DNA from: Cepaea nemoralis
Taxonomy: Eukaryota > Mollusca > Gastropoda > Stylommatophora > Helicidae
Length of the DNA stretch: 64,000 bases
Assembly (NCBI GenBank): GCA_014155875.1
Contig: JACEFZ010027757.1
Coordinates: forward strand, 124,001-188,000
Reading direction: 5' to 3'
Numbering within the stretch: the stretch's first letter is position 1; each line of letters opens with the position of its first letter. The notes beneath the pieces are model-generated. The model worked only from the letters and a program-made list of their open reading frames with translations. It was not told where the DNA came from and did not search any database. Position numbers and translations under genes: made by a program. Positions 34,033 to 45,759 of this stretch are shown piece after piece.

Positions 34033-34893
34033 CTGGAAGGCCCCAGTTAACGTCGGAGTTACATTCATGGAAAACGTGACTTTAAGTGAAATGATATATA
34101 GCAAAACACTATTTCCCAATATAATTAAATGAAATACAGTGTATTATGTAATGTTTATTTTGATGGTTGTTGATATTTATTGGCTAAATAAAGGTGGTTT
34201 CAGGGCAAATGGTAGGAGTTATTGGGACATAGAGGCATTAAATTCTGCCTCTTCATCTGAGGATGAAACTGTTACCCCTTCCTGCCTCTTTTCCTGGCTC
34301 TTCTCTGCTTGAACAAAACATTTGTCAAATGTCTGCCGCACATTAACCACCCTCCTCGATCATGGCCTTTAACTCTGCAGCTGCAGTATCAGCATGCACT
34401 CGCCGCTTCACCTGTTGTTTGAATGATGTGCAGGTGTGAATGTTTCTTAAAGCACTCAAACCAACCACGACTCACTCCAAAACTATCATCAGCACTACTA
34501 GTACTGCTCTCACCCGCTTTCTTAGCTAGATCTTCATAGAGAGACTTTGCTTTCTCTTGGATAACCATCCTGCTCATAGGTATATTCCATTGGTTCTGGT
34601 CTTCATTCCAGACGCTAATAATGCTTCCATGTTCTCCATAATAGTACTTTCTGGTACGAGTGATCTTGGAAACACTCAAAGGGGTTACGTTTTTAGCACC
34701 CTCTTTGATTTTGTCAGCACCTGCATGAATTGTCCTTACCATGATTGGAGGTAAATCATGGACTTTACAATATTAATAGCCCGATCGCCAGCCTCATAAC
34801 GATGTTATGGCAAAACGTAGCGACGTAAAGTAAAGTTAGTCCCCTATGTGACAATGACTTTATATCGAAGCGACGTATAGCGGGGCCTTCCTG
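34033..34893 (-). mobile_element. Tigger/pogo-like transposon, internally deleted
   Basis: Inverted ends CTGGAAGGCCCC (34033) and GGGGCCTTCCTG (ending 34893) are flanked by TA on both sides (34031-34032 and 34894-34895). The minus strand at 34742-34389 encodes the CENP-B/Tc5-type DNA-binding region: DKIKEGAKNVTPLSVSKITR, NQWNIPMSRMVIQEKAKSLY, GVSRGWFECFKKHSHLH, GEAASA. The DDE catalytic domain is absent; 861 bp is well below a full-length element. Confidence 0.9.
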
Positions 34894-34895
34894 TA

Positions 34896-35535
34896 GTTTG
34901 AACACAAGAATAAAACATGATCAAGTACCTATAAGAACATGCAACCAGACAATATATGGAAACAGAGCCAGAGAAAGACCAACAAAATTATGTACAGACA
35001 CTAAATAAAACTAAATAAAAGTACGCTAAACAATCACACATACTAAGGCAACACATCTGGCCTTAGAATGCAAAATTTAGACTTCACACTGTAAGTGTGG
35101 ATCAAAGAATGAGACATCATCTACCTGGAGTCAGACAATAGACAACAGGTTGACAAACTGTCACTATAAAAGGTAATTACTACAGCAGGTGTCTCTGGGA
35201 GAAATTTGAGGGCTAGAGAAACCAGAGGCCCAAGGGTTAAAGATCATTTGTCCTTGCTGTCACACACTGTGCTAGCCAGGTTTCATAAATTTTAACCCCA
35301 AACAGATAAAAACAAGTGCCTTACCAGGACTGAGAACATGCATTACCCGATTTGAGCAACCTTAACCTCCGATTACCTTAATCATCCAGTCATCTAAGTT
35401 TCATATAATCACAAAATGGTTAGCAAACATTTTAAAAGAAATACAAAACAGTAAAATGTTACATAATTGACGTATCAATAAAAAGGGTCCGCTGTTGAGC
35501 TTATACCAGAGTAAGAAAAGATGGTCTTTTATACA
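34896..35535. other. No recognised feature
   Basis: AT-rich, with no shared repeat, coding motif or tandem structure noticed. Confidence 0.4.
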
Positions 35536-35539
35536 AGAA

Positions 35540-35790
35540 GTTCTATACTCTAGTAAAGACTCGACAGCAAACCTGTCTTAACGACACTTCTTTGTTCTGC
35601 TGCACTACATTGTTCTTTTCACACTGTAGACTCGACAGCAAACCCCTCTTAGCAACACCTCTTTGGATTCCTTGTTCTACTGCATCACATATGTTCTTTT
35701 CATACTCTAGTATAGACTTGACAGCAAACCCTACTTAGGCTTCTATGTTCTAATGCATCACGAGTATACTTTTCATACACTAATACATAA
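35540..35790. repeat. Three diverged copies of a roughly 80-bp tandem repeat
   Basis: Each unit has actcgacagcaaaccc (or acttgacagcaaaccc), cttctttgttct or an equivalent, and ttcttttcatactctag. The spacing is irregular because of indels. Confidence 0.75.
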
Positions 35791-36294
35791 ATGAACTCTG
35801 AAAGAAATGGGATTTTGTATTATTTGGTGCAGACTGTATGCCTCTTTAAGTTTTCACACATAGTTGAAGTTTATAACTGGATAATTTCACAACTGTTGTT
35901 TTTCAAAAGTGTATTGATGTAATATATAGTTACAATTACAAAAAATGGGAACACAAAGGCGTAATACTATAGTCACTGTATCATTTCCATTTGTGTGCGC
36001 TTGTGTTTTTCTGTTTACTTATGAAGGCTTTGTCGACACAACATACTACTTTTAGTAATGGAATTTTGTGAAGCTGCCCTAAAATTTGATTCCCAAATTT
36101 TTAAACACTGCAGCTCAAACCGTTTCATTTATAAATATAAAGGAAACATTTACAAAATATAACCAGGTGGGGAAAAAAAGAAACAAAGATTATGATAGTT
36201 ACCAGCCACTCTACATTGCCATTACCAGCTCCAAATACTGGCTCCCAGGTCGAATGAGTTAAGAGAGAACATAAATTATGAGACATTACAATCA
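35791..36294. other. No recognised feature; possible 3' UTR or flank of flower
   Basis: AT-rich sequence on the 3' side of the flower stop codon (minus strand). I see no unambiguous polyadenylation signal and cannot place the transcript end. Confidence 0.35.
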
Positions 36295-36490
36295 TATCAT
36301 CATCATCATGTGCCATGTCACAGACATAAGCAGCCATGGCTCACTAGGTCACCAGTCATAGATCAGGTCTGTGTTCTTGTCCTGATAATACCATATAGCC
36401 AAACCATCCAGATATTTAACTTTGTCTTCCCCCTGCTCTTTTTCCCCAGGTTGCCAGTTGTCACCAAGTTTTTGGCTTATTTTTCCTCAG
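36295..36490 (-). mobile_element. LINE H 3'-end fragment
   Basis: Plus strand: atcatcatcatcatgtgcca (tail and end), aagcagccatggctcactag, atagccaaaccatccagata, ccaggttgccagttgtcacc. Matches 22174-22380 and 52571-52790. Confidence 0.75.
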
Positions 36491-36629
36491 AATGTACAAT
36501 TGTGTAAAAACAAATAAACACTAGGTTTTAAGCTGAACTGGAACATAAGATAAGCTTTCCTTAGATGAACGTACACAGCACATACACTGTGAGAGATGGA
36601 TGTATGTTTCACAATGAGCTTTATATTGA

Positions 36630-36738
36630 TCATGGATTGGCTGGATAAGGATTGGGGCTGACCTCATTTGTTATCAATGTTTCTTTCAACTCCACATCAT
36701 CCCCTCTGGCTCTGGATATCATAGTGTCTCTGTCGGCT
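36630..36738 (-). CDS. CACFD1: Flower (calcium channel flower homologue), terminal coding exon
   Basis: The minus-strand exon starts at 36738 after a polypyrimidine tract and acceptor (tttcatctgttgcag) and ends at a TGA at 36632-36630. Its first base completes the lysine codon begun in the exon at 45652-45759. It adds 35 residues (ADRDTMISRARGDDVELKET ...), ending NPYPANP. The polar tail directly after ALGKK fits the cytosolic C-terminus of Flower proteins. The intron before it is 8913 bp and holds the 60-bp satellite, SINE1 copies and other repeats. No alternative reading explains the in-phase join. Confidence 0.85.
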
Positions 36739-37122
36739 CTGCAACAGATGAAACAAGATCAATCAAAAATAAGGTTGCTGTCACAATGCTAATACAGCTT
36801 GGGTTTTTGTGGGATGCCAAACTTATACAGCTCATAAATCAGCAGTTACAAACATCTCTTGTCATATCGACAAACACAGCTGTCTCATCACACACCACAG
36901 GCACCCACCAGACTACAGGCACCACCAGAACCCACTTCAGTCTCACAGCTTTGGACGTAATCTCACTTGGCTACTGTCTGTCATGGCTAGCCACTATGAT
37001 TCAGATTGCCAAATTTAACCGGAAATATATTTGCGAATTTGTTCGGTAACTATGTTTTGTGTCTCCAATTTAAGGAGATTTAGAGTACTCATGATGTTAA
37101 ATTCCCTGATTATTTCAAGATC

Positions 37123-37376
37123 GCCGGTCTCTCTGGCCGAGGGGTTACAACACTTTCTCCATAATCCCGTTTATCACGCAGAGTCTCGTAGCGGGAGAGA
37201 ACTGGGAGCGGTTCGACCCCCGCTGGTGACTTGCGGGATACTGAGCCGGCCACTCAGAAAGCAATGGCAAACTACTGAGCGTAATCTTGCCAAGAAATCA
37301 ACAGACAGCTGAAAGATGCTGCTGTTGACAGCGATGTCCTGTAAAGGATATGCAAAAAAAAATTTAAAAAAAAAAA
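37123..37376 (+). repeat. SINE1 copy with an 11-bp TSD (best preserved)
   Basis: Flanked by ATTTCAAGATC (37112-37122 and 37377-37387). Head: gccggtctctctggccgagg with A-box ctggccgaggggtta and B-box ggttcgacccc. Body: gagccggccactcagaaagc, aatggcaaactactgagcgt, gctgttgacagcgatgtcct, then an A-rich tail. It lies in the last flower intron, antisense to the gene. Confidence 0.95.
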
Positions 37377-37439
37377 ATTTCAAGATCACGTTAAAAAAGG
37401 GACCGATTACTTTAAATAGTTTTTCCCTCCTCGGTTTAC

Positions 37440-38270
37440 GTTGTGTACATCTCGTGTTGCTAGAATTTGTTTCCTGCACAGAAATACAGAGTGACTTTTT
37501 CAGACGTAAGTAGACCCAAAAATCACGTTGTGTGTAGATTTTTATTATTCTAGTATGTATTATTAGATTTAGCATCTATTTTTACGTAAAATGTGTAATT
37601 TTTGACTATTAAAGTTGGGGGGAGGTGGCATCCCAAACTAAAATGTAAAATGAAGATTGCGCGCTGTTAACGTGATATTTTAATGGCGGGAAATAGCCGC
37701 TTCCTTGTCATACTCCAGCGATGACTATCTAATATTGTTATGGATTGTTCACAGCAATCTGCATGCCAATAAACACATGTTTGCATTCAACATCAATTGT
37801 AGTATTTGTGTGTAATTTTTCATCACACTACACGGTCTCGGTGGTTTATTTTTGGGTAACTTTTCATCATGACGTAACTCAGACTCAGGTCTAGCTTTGT
37901 GTTCTGAATTTCAGGCACTTCAGGAATCCTTGTTATACCAGAGAACCAGGCTACCTATTCTAAGTGGTGAGTAAACCCATAAATACCGTTTTATGAGACG
38001 TATTACATTGTTCTGCTATGTATTATTAAATTAAATTTAGCATCCATTTTTACGTGTATTTTGTAATTTTCGACCATTTAAGTTGGCAGCCAATCTCACA
38101 CTGAAATTATGAAGATCACATGCTGTTTTCCTTGTCATATTCCAGCTATGACCATTTAATATTGTTATGGAATATTCAGATCGACTAACATGATAATGAA
38201 TGCATGTGTACATTCAATGCCCATTATTGTATTTATGTGTAATTTTTCATCACTCTACAAGGACAAGATC
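37440..38270. repeat. Diverged tandem duplication (about 480-bp offset)
   Basis: 37530-37860 and 38010-38265 share, in order, tgtattatta, agcatc(t/c)atttttacgt, cttgtcatactccagcgatg and its variant, taatattgttatgga, and gtgtaatttttcatcac. Each copy is preceded by a splice-donor-like sequence followed by agaccc/aaaccc (gtaagtagaccc at 37506; gtgagtaaaccc at about 37967). It may be duplicated intron sequence or an unknown element. Confidence 0.6.
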
Positions 38271-39839
38271 ATTGATAATTTTGCAACTTTTTAATGCAAA
38301 TGCTATGGTAAAAATGAATCTATGTTCACGGCATTGCACTAACAGTCAGCATGCACTGTAAGCTCCTGCTGACTGATGTCATCACAGCATGGCGTGCCAC
38401 GTGTATAATCTGTGTGTGTGTGTGTATATATATAATAGGAAGCAGGTATCTTCCCTTTAGTTAGAAAACATCCGCAGTTGTAAACTCCCTTGGTGTCTGT
38501 GTTACCGACAGTGGTGTGAGTGTGTAGGTCACATTTTGTCAAAGGGTAAAATAGTATTTTGCTCTTTGTTCATATTAAATGATAAAGTGATACACAAACT
38601 TTAGTATTTCAGCTTAGAATTGACCTACAGACTTGAATAAGGTACCATTAGATTTGTTTTTTCAAGAGGTATCCAAATATGCAGGTTACATAATTAAAAA
38701 GAAATTTAGAAAATGTTACTAAAGTGTCTAGTCATGGCGTAAATACTCCGCAAGGCTAGTCTCAAAAAGAATCTAGCTCAATACACATAATGTCATGGAG
38801 AAAGGGGGACATTACTCTACAGTCATAACTCAACCAAGCCAGTGACAGTTATCCCTTGGCAGACAATGCTAAAGTGCTTTGAAGAAACAAGCTGATGTAA
38901 TAGCAGTATTAAATTTCCTGAAAAGACAGCAAGCACAATTGTTTGCCATGCATCATGATTGAAAACAGACTGCCTGACAAAAAGCCATGAATGAATGACC
39001 CGAAAACAAGAAGCAGACCGTAAGCTTACTATAATACGATCACAAGTATCAAAATGGACGTTGCGGTCAAAGCCTTTGTCAGTACAGAAACAACAATCAC
39101 AAACTGATAAAACAACATAAAGTACACTGCAAAATATGGAAATTTTAGAGTAACTCAACATAAAAAAAGAAACTGCTGAAGAAACTAAAGACGAGCAAAT
39201 GCCTTTGTACATTGGACACATTAAATGACATTAAAAACCCTCTGAAAACTATAGTGGAGGGGAAAAGTGAAAGCTAAAGAGTTAAAGGGCGCCAAAGATA
39301 AAAAGAGACAGATATCTATCATCAAAAGGCATATGAAAAGCAGTCTGTCAGAGTGTAGAAGTAAATCAAGAGACAGATATAAAGATACACTCATAAAGAC
39401 AGACACACATTGTAGGTGAGTCAAATAAAGGAGCCTTTCCAAAGCTTGAAGGGTTTTAGATATCTGGCGATAACCCCACAATTCCATAGACCAATCAGCT
39501 TTCACTTTGTGGAAGTCAAAGAAATTAAACTGAGCACACAACTTAGAATATTTAATTCTAACGTTAAATCATTTACTGCTGCATGGATCAGAAACATGTA
39601 GAACAACGAAAATGATTATGAATAAACTATCAACATGCACTAATTGTTGAATGTGCAAAATAGAAGGAATACAATATGATAAAATCAAACAAGTGGAGCT
39701 CATGGAAAGAACTAAAGTATCAGTGAACTAAGGGGTGAAGAAACGATGCTGGCGATGGATAGACCATACATTGAAAAAACCTGATAATAGTATAACTAGA
39801 AAAGCCTCAGTCTGAAACCCAGGGGAACAGAAATAAAGT
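38271..39839. other. Intronic sequence, no gene seen
   Basis: Within the last flower intron. A short GT/TA run sits at 38409-38440. The rest shows no repeat family shared with other parts of the window and no exon-like frame. Confidence 0.45.
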
Positions 39840-40075
39840 TAGTTGCATTTCCTTTACAGGATGTAGCAGTCAACTCCAGCATTTTTATGGCTGTTTGTGA
39901 TTCCTGGGCAAGCTTACTTTCAGTAGTTTGCCATTACTTTCTGAACAGCCGGCACTCATACCATTATATGAAAACCAATGCAAGGCGGTCTGTTTCCAAA
40001 TTTCCCGCAGCTGTGTTTTGAACGCGGTATGTGAGATACAAATTGCATTCATAACCCCTTTACAAGTGCCGGCAA
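39840..40075 (-). repeat. SINE1 copy next to the 60-bp array
   Basis: Plus strand: gttgcatttcctttacagga, ccagcatttttatggctgtt, gtttgccattactttctgaa, then the reversed head ending ccctttacaagtgccggc. A possible imperfect TSD is gaaataaag / gaaatcaag. It lies 66 bp from the start of the satellite. Confidence 0.87.
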
Positions 40076-40141
40076 AAGAAATCAAGGAAGACCTAAAATT
40101 TTATGGAGATAAGAAGCAGAAATAGAAATGAACAGCATGGG

Positions 40142-43100
40142 AAGGACACTGACAGAGCAGGGAGACTCACTAGCGTCATGGCTAGACACACGTCTGCCAA
40201 CCAGGACACTGACAGAGCAGGGAGCCTCGCTAGCACCATGGCTAGACACCCATCTGCCAACCAGGACAATGACAGAGCAGAGAGACTGGCTAGCGTCATG
40301 GCTAGACACCCGTCTGCCAACCAGGACACTGAGAGAGCAGGGAGCTTCACTAGCATCATGGCTAGACACCAGTCTGCCAACCAGGACACTGAGAGAGCAG
40401 GGAGCTTCACTAGAATCATGGCTAGACACTTGTCTGCCAACCAGGACACTGACAGAGCAGGGAGCCTCACTAGCATAATGGCTAGACACCCGTCTGCCAA
40501 CCAGGACACTGACAGAGCAGGGAGCCTTGCTAGAGTCATGGCTAGACACCCATCTGCCAACCAGGACAATGACAGAGCAGAGAGACTCGCTAGCGTCATG
40601 GCAAGACACTTGTCTGCCAACCAGGACAATGACAGAGCAGGGAGCCTTGCTAGAGTCATGGCTAGACACCCATCTGCCAACCAGGACAATGACAGAGCAG
40701 GGAGCCTCGCTAGCATCATGGCTAGACACCCATCTGCCAACCAGGACAATGACAGAGCAAAGAGACTCACTAGCGTCATGGCTAGACACCCGTCTGCCAA
40801 CCAGGACACTGAGAGAGCAGGGAGCTTCACTAGCATCATGGCTAGACACTCGTCTGCCAACCAGGACACTGACAGAGCAGGGAGCCTCACTAGCATCATG
40901 GCTAGACACTCTTCTGCCAACCAGGACACTGACAGAGCAGGGAGCTTCACTAGCATCATGGCTAGACACTTGTCTGCCAACCAGGACACTGATAGAGCAG
41001 GGAGCCTCACTAGCATCATGGCTAGACACTTGTCTGCCAACCAGGACACTGAGAGAGCAGGGAGCTTCACTAGCATCATGGCTAGACACTCTTCTGCCAA
41101 CCAGGACACTGACAGAGCAGGGAGACTCACTAGCGTCATGGCTAGACACACGTCTGCCAACCAGGACACTGACAGAGCAGGGAGCCTCGCTAGCACCATG
41201 GCTAGACACCCATCTGCCAACCAGGACAATGACAGAGCAGAGAGACTGGCTAGCGTCATGGCTAGACACCCGTCTGCCAACCAGGACACTGAGAGAGCAG
41301 GGAGCTTCACTAGCATCATGGCTAGACACCAGTCTGCCAACCAGGACACTGAGAGAGCAGGGAGCTTCACTAGAATCATGGCTAGACACTTGTCTGCCAA
41401 CCAGGACACTGACAGAGCAGGGAGCCTCACTAGCATAATGGCTAGACACCCGTCTGCCAACCAGGACACTGACAGAGCAGGGAGCCTTGCTAGAGTCATG
41501 GCTAGACACCCATCTGCCAACCAGGACAATGACAGAGCAGAGAGACTCGCTAGCGTCATGGCAAGACACTCGTCTGCCAACCAGGACAATGACAGAGCAG
41601 GGAGCCTTGCTAGAGTCATGGCTAGACACCCATCTGCCAACCAGGACAATGACAGAGCAGGGAGCCTCGCTAGCATCATGGCTAGACACCCATCTGCCAA
41701 CCAGGACAATGACAGAGCAAAGAGACTCACTAGCGTCATGGCTAGACACCCGTCTGCCAACCAGGACACTGAGAGAGCAGGGAGCTTCACTAGCATCATG
41801 GCTAGACACTCTTCTGCCAACCAGGACACTGACAGAGCAGGGAGCCTCACTAGCATCATGGCTAGACACTTGTCTGCCAACCAGGACACTGACAGAGCAG
41901 GGAGCTTCACTAGCATCATGGCTAGACACTTGTCTGCCAACCAGGACACTGACAGAGCAGGGAGCCTCACTAGCATCATGGCTAGACACCCGTCTGCCAA
42001 CCAGGACACTGACAGAGCAGGGAGCTTCACTAGCATCATGGCTAGACACTTGTCTGCCAACCAGGACACTGACAGAGCAGGGAGCCTCACTAGCATCATG
42101 GCTAGACACCCGTCTGCCAACCAGGACACTGACAGAGCAGGGAGCTTCACTAGCATCATGGCTAGACACCCGTCTGCCAACCAGGACACTGATAGAGCAG
42201 GGAGCCTCACTAGCATCATGGCTAGACACCCGTCTGCCAACCAGGACACTAACAGAGCAGGGAGCCTCACTAGCATCATGGCTAGACACCTGTCTGCCAA
42301 CCAGGACACTAACAGAGCAGGGAGCCTCACTAGCATCATGGCTAGACACCCGTCTGCCAACCAGGACACTAACAGAGCAGGGAGCCTCACTAGCATCATG
42401 GCTAGACACTTGTCTGCCAACCATGACACTTACAGAGCAGGGAGCCTCACTAGCATCATGGCTAGACACTTGTCTGCCAACCATGACACTGACAGAGCAG
42501 GGAGCCTCACTAGCATCATGGCTAGACACTTGTCTGCCAACCATGACACTGACAGAGCAGGGAGCCTCACTAGCATCATGGCTAGACACTTGTCTGCCAA
42601 CCATGACACTAACAGAGCAGGTAGCTTCACTAGCATCATGGCTAGACACTTGTCTGCCAACCAGGACACTGATAGAGCAGGGAGCTTCACTAGCATCATG
42701 GCTAGACACTTGTCTGCCAACAATGACACTAACAGAGCAGGGAGCTTCACTAGCATCATGGCTAGACACTTGTCTGCCAACCAGGACACTAACAGAGCAG
42801 GGAGCTTCACTAGCATCATGGCTAGACACTTGTCTGCCAACCAGGACACTAACAGAGCAGGGAGCTTCACTAGCATCATGGCTAGACACTTGTCTGCCAA
42901 CCATGACACTAACAGAGCAGGGAGCTTCACTAGCATCATGGCTAGACACTTGTCTGCCAACCAGGACACTAACAGAGCAGGGAGCCTCACTAGCATCATG
43001 GCTAGACACTTGTCTGCCAACCATGACACTAACAGAGCAGGGAGCTTCACTAGCATCATGGCTAGACACTTGTCTGCCAACCAGGACACTGATAGGGCAG

Positions 43101-44700
43101 GGAGCTTCACTAGCATCATGGCTAGACACTTGTCTGCCAACCAGGACACTGACAGAGCAGGGAGCTTCACTAGCATCATGGCTAGACACTTGTCTGCCAA
43201 CCAGGACACTGACAGAGCAGGGAGCTTCACTAGCATCATGGCTAGACACTTGTCTGCCAACCAGGACACTGACAGAGCAGGGAGCTTCACTAGCATCATG
43301 GCTAGACACTTGTCTGCCAACCAGGACACTGACAGAGCAGGGAGCTTCACTAGCATCATGGCTAGACACTTGTCTGCCAACCAGGACACTGACAGAGCAG
43401 GGAGCTTCACTAGCATCATGGCTAGACACTTGTCTGCCAACCATGACACTAACAGAGCAGGGAGCTTCACTAGCATCATGGCTAGACACTTGTCTGCAAC
43501 CAGGACACTGACAGAGCAGGGAGCTTCACTAGCATCATGGCTAGACACTTGTCTGCCAACCAGGACACTGACAGAGCAGGGAGCTTCACTAGCATCATGG
43601 CTAGACACTTGTCTGCCAACCAGGACACTGACAGAGCAGGGAGCTTCACTAGCATCATGGCTAGACACTTGTCTGCCAACCAGGACACTGACAGAGCAGG
43701 GAGCTTCACTAGCATCATGGCTAGACACTTGTCTGCCAACCAGGACACTGACAGAGCAGGGAGCTTCACTAGCATCATGGCTAGACACTTGTCTGCCAAC
43801 CAGGACACTGACAGAGCAGGGAGCTTCACTAGCATCATGGCTAGACACTTGTCTGCCAACCAGGACACTGACAGAGCAGGGAGCTTCACTAGCATCATGG
43901 CTAGACACTTGTCTGCCAACCAGGACACTGACAGAGCAGGGAGCTTCACTAGCATCATGGCTAGACACTTGTCTGCCAACCAGGACACTGACAGAGCAGG
44001 GAGCTTCACTAGCATCATGGCTAGACACTTGTCTGCCAACCATGACACTGACAGAGCAGGGAGCCTCACTAGCATCATGGCTAGACACTTGTCTGCCAAC
44101 CATGACACTGACAGAGCAGGGAGCCTCACTAGCATCATGGCTAGACACTTGTCTGCCAACCAGGACACTGACAGAGCAGGGAGCTTCACTAGCATCATGG
44201 CTAGACACTTGTCTGCCAACCAGGACACTGACAGAGCAGGGAGCTTCACTAGCATCATGGCTAGACACTTGTCTGCCAACCAGGACACTGACAGAGCAGG
44301 GAGCTTCACTAGCATCATGGCTAGACACTTGTCTGCCAACCAGGACACTGACAGAGCAGGGAGCTTCACTAGCATCATGGCTAGACACTTGTCTGCCAAC
44401 CAGGACACTGACAGAGCAGGGAGCTTCACTAGCATCATGGCTAGACACTTGTCTGCCAACCAGGACACTAACAGAGCAGGGAGCTTCACTAGCATCATGG
44501 CTAGACACTTGTCTGCCAACCAGGACACTGACAGAGCAGGGAGCTTCACTAGCATCATGGCTAGACACTTGTCTGCCAACCAGGACACTGACAGAGCAGG
44601 GAGCTTCACTAGCATCATGGCTAGACACTTGTCTGTCAACCAGGACACTAACAGAGCAGGGAGCCTCACTAGCATCATGGCTAGACACCCGTCTGCCAAA
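40142..44700. repeat. 60-bp satellite array, about 76 units, in a flower intron
   Basis: Head-to-tail 60-bp units containing cactagcatcatggctagac, tgtctgccaaccaggacact and gacagagcaggg. 40141-41100 (16 units, 960 bp) is repeated almost base for base from 41101 to about 41820. From about 43080 to 44640 the units are nearly identical. A single base is missing at 43498 (ctgcaac for ctgccaac), which shifts the phase downstream. As 60 is a multiple of 3 and the unit has few stops, long frames exist on both strands (up to about 1545 codons), but they are repeat artefacts. The final unit runs into a SINE5 body. Confidence 0.97.
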
Positions 44701-44890
44701 CAGGAAGTCATGGGTTCAAGCCTCAGCTGGGCGAATTTGAATTTTTAAAAAGTTACCTGGGCGCCCAGGTTGACCCAGCCTAAATTGAGCACTAAGAATC
44801 TCTTGGGAAGTCACGGCACGGGCACGATACTGACCCCGTCACCTGCAGAATGTCGATAGGTCTATACAAATATGTGTCTATCACCACATG
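44640..44890 (+). repeat. SINE5 copy whose head grades into the 60-bp array
   Basis: The last array unit continues as ctgccaaacaggaagtcatg then ggttcaagcc (B-box-like) and a body ccaggttgacccagcctaaa, gatactgaccccgtcacctg, gtctatacaaatatgtgtct. The same body is found at 49600-49720 and 55057-55110, so this is the only non-repeated part of a SINE whose A-box and anticodon region forms the array unit. Confidence 0.85.
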
Positions 44891-45295
44891 CCCCATGCAT
44901 CTTACGGTCTGTACAAAAGTCCTCTACTTTTTATTAATGGACAAAGGTGTATGCAATAGCTGCGGGTGGGTGGGTCTGGAGGGGGTGATGGATCTGGAGT
45001 GAGTGGATTGAGGGCCTTTGCCTCATTGGTGACAGAAGGCAAAAGAAGAAGCAGAACCAACATTTGATGGTGTTGTGGTCGATATCACGCCAGTGCTTTT
45101 ACTTCTCGGAATATTGCCTGGTAGACATTTTCAAATGGGCACTCAGGTTTATACATATATACAAACTGGCACCTGGCAGCTGACAGTGTGCTACAAAGTG
45201 CCTTATAAAAAAAATAAAACACTTTAACTACAACCTGTGGCGGTAGCGAGCGTGACTGATGAGACCAATTTGCACGGTTAAATGTTCGCTGACAA
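44891..45295. other. Intronic sequence, no gene seen
   Basis: G-rich patch at 44965-45010 (gggtgggtgggtctggaggg). No repeat family or exon recognised. Confidence 0.4.
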
Positions 45296-45309
45296 TGGAT
45301 TCATGTGAA

Positions 45310-45556
45310 AAAGTCTCTTAAAAGTCGACAGGGTTGACTTCATTGCACTGGGAGTTATCCCATATGGCTCGGTCTCTTTCCGCAGTGAACTGCCGAAAGC
45401 TTCTCACAAAGCACAAATTCCGTAGCTCCAGTGACGACCCCCCAGGAGTCTTTTTAAAAAATACACTCGTGAACCGAAGGATGCGGCTCACAATAGAACC
45501 CACAACCTTTGGAGCCAGAGTCAGACGGCTTGACCACTTCGCCACGGAGACTCCCT
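45310..45556 (-). repeat. SINE2 copy with a 14-bp TSD
   Basis: Flanked by TGGATTCATGTGAA (45296-45309 and 45557-45570). Minus strand: head ggagtctccgtggcgaagtg with A-box tggcgaagtggtca and a B-box region, body gagctacggaatttgtgctt, end cttttaagagact. It lies 96 bp from a flower exon. Confidence 0.93.
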
Positions 45557-45651
45557 TGGATTCATGTGAACACTAGCGTATATAAATATATGTGCAAGAG
45601 AATACAATATCTGCATCTTCAAGTAATTGTCATTGGTAGAAAAATACTTAC

Positions 45652-45759
45652 TTCTTTCCTAAAGCAATTAACCCATATATAACTCCTGAAGCTATCAACA
45701 GGGCACTACCACAAGCAGTTGTCACGGAGAAACACAACAAAGGTGGCAGAAATGGAGGT
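45652..45759 (-). CDS. CACFD1: Flower homologue, internal coding exon (membrane segment and ALGKK)
   Basis: A 108-bp minus-strand exon from 45759 (acceptor ttttttaacag) to 45652 (donor gtaagtat). The first base completes an isoleucine codon with the upstream exon, and the last two start a lysine codon. It encodes PPFLPPLLCFSVTTACGSAL followed by LIASGVIYGLIALGK. The pattern A-I-P-P..L-C-F..GS.LI..G..YG..ALGKK is the signature of Flower/CACFD1, a four-pass vesicle membrane protein linked to Ca2+-dependent endocytosis and, in Drosophila, cell-fitness signalling. SVTTACGS replaces the usual small-residue segment. Confidence 0.9.

Noticed and set aside
40142..44700. CRISPR-like array
   Set aside because: Repeats are contiguous with no unique spacers, the genome is eukaryotic and no cas-like gene is present.
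40103..44740. Open frames of 1545, 1135, 778, 752 and 674 codons on both strands
   Set aside because: All are 20-residue repeats produced by a 60-bp satellite with few stops; the frames coexist on both strands and swap at one-base indels.
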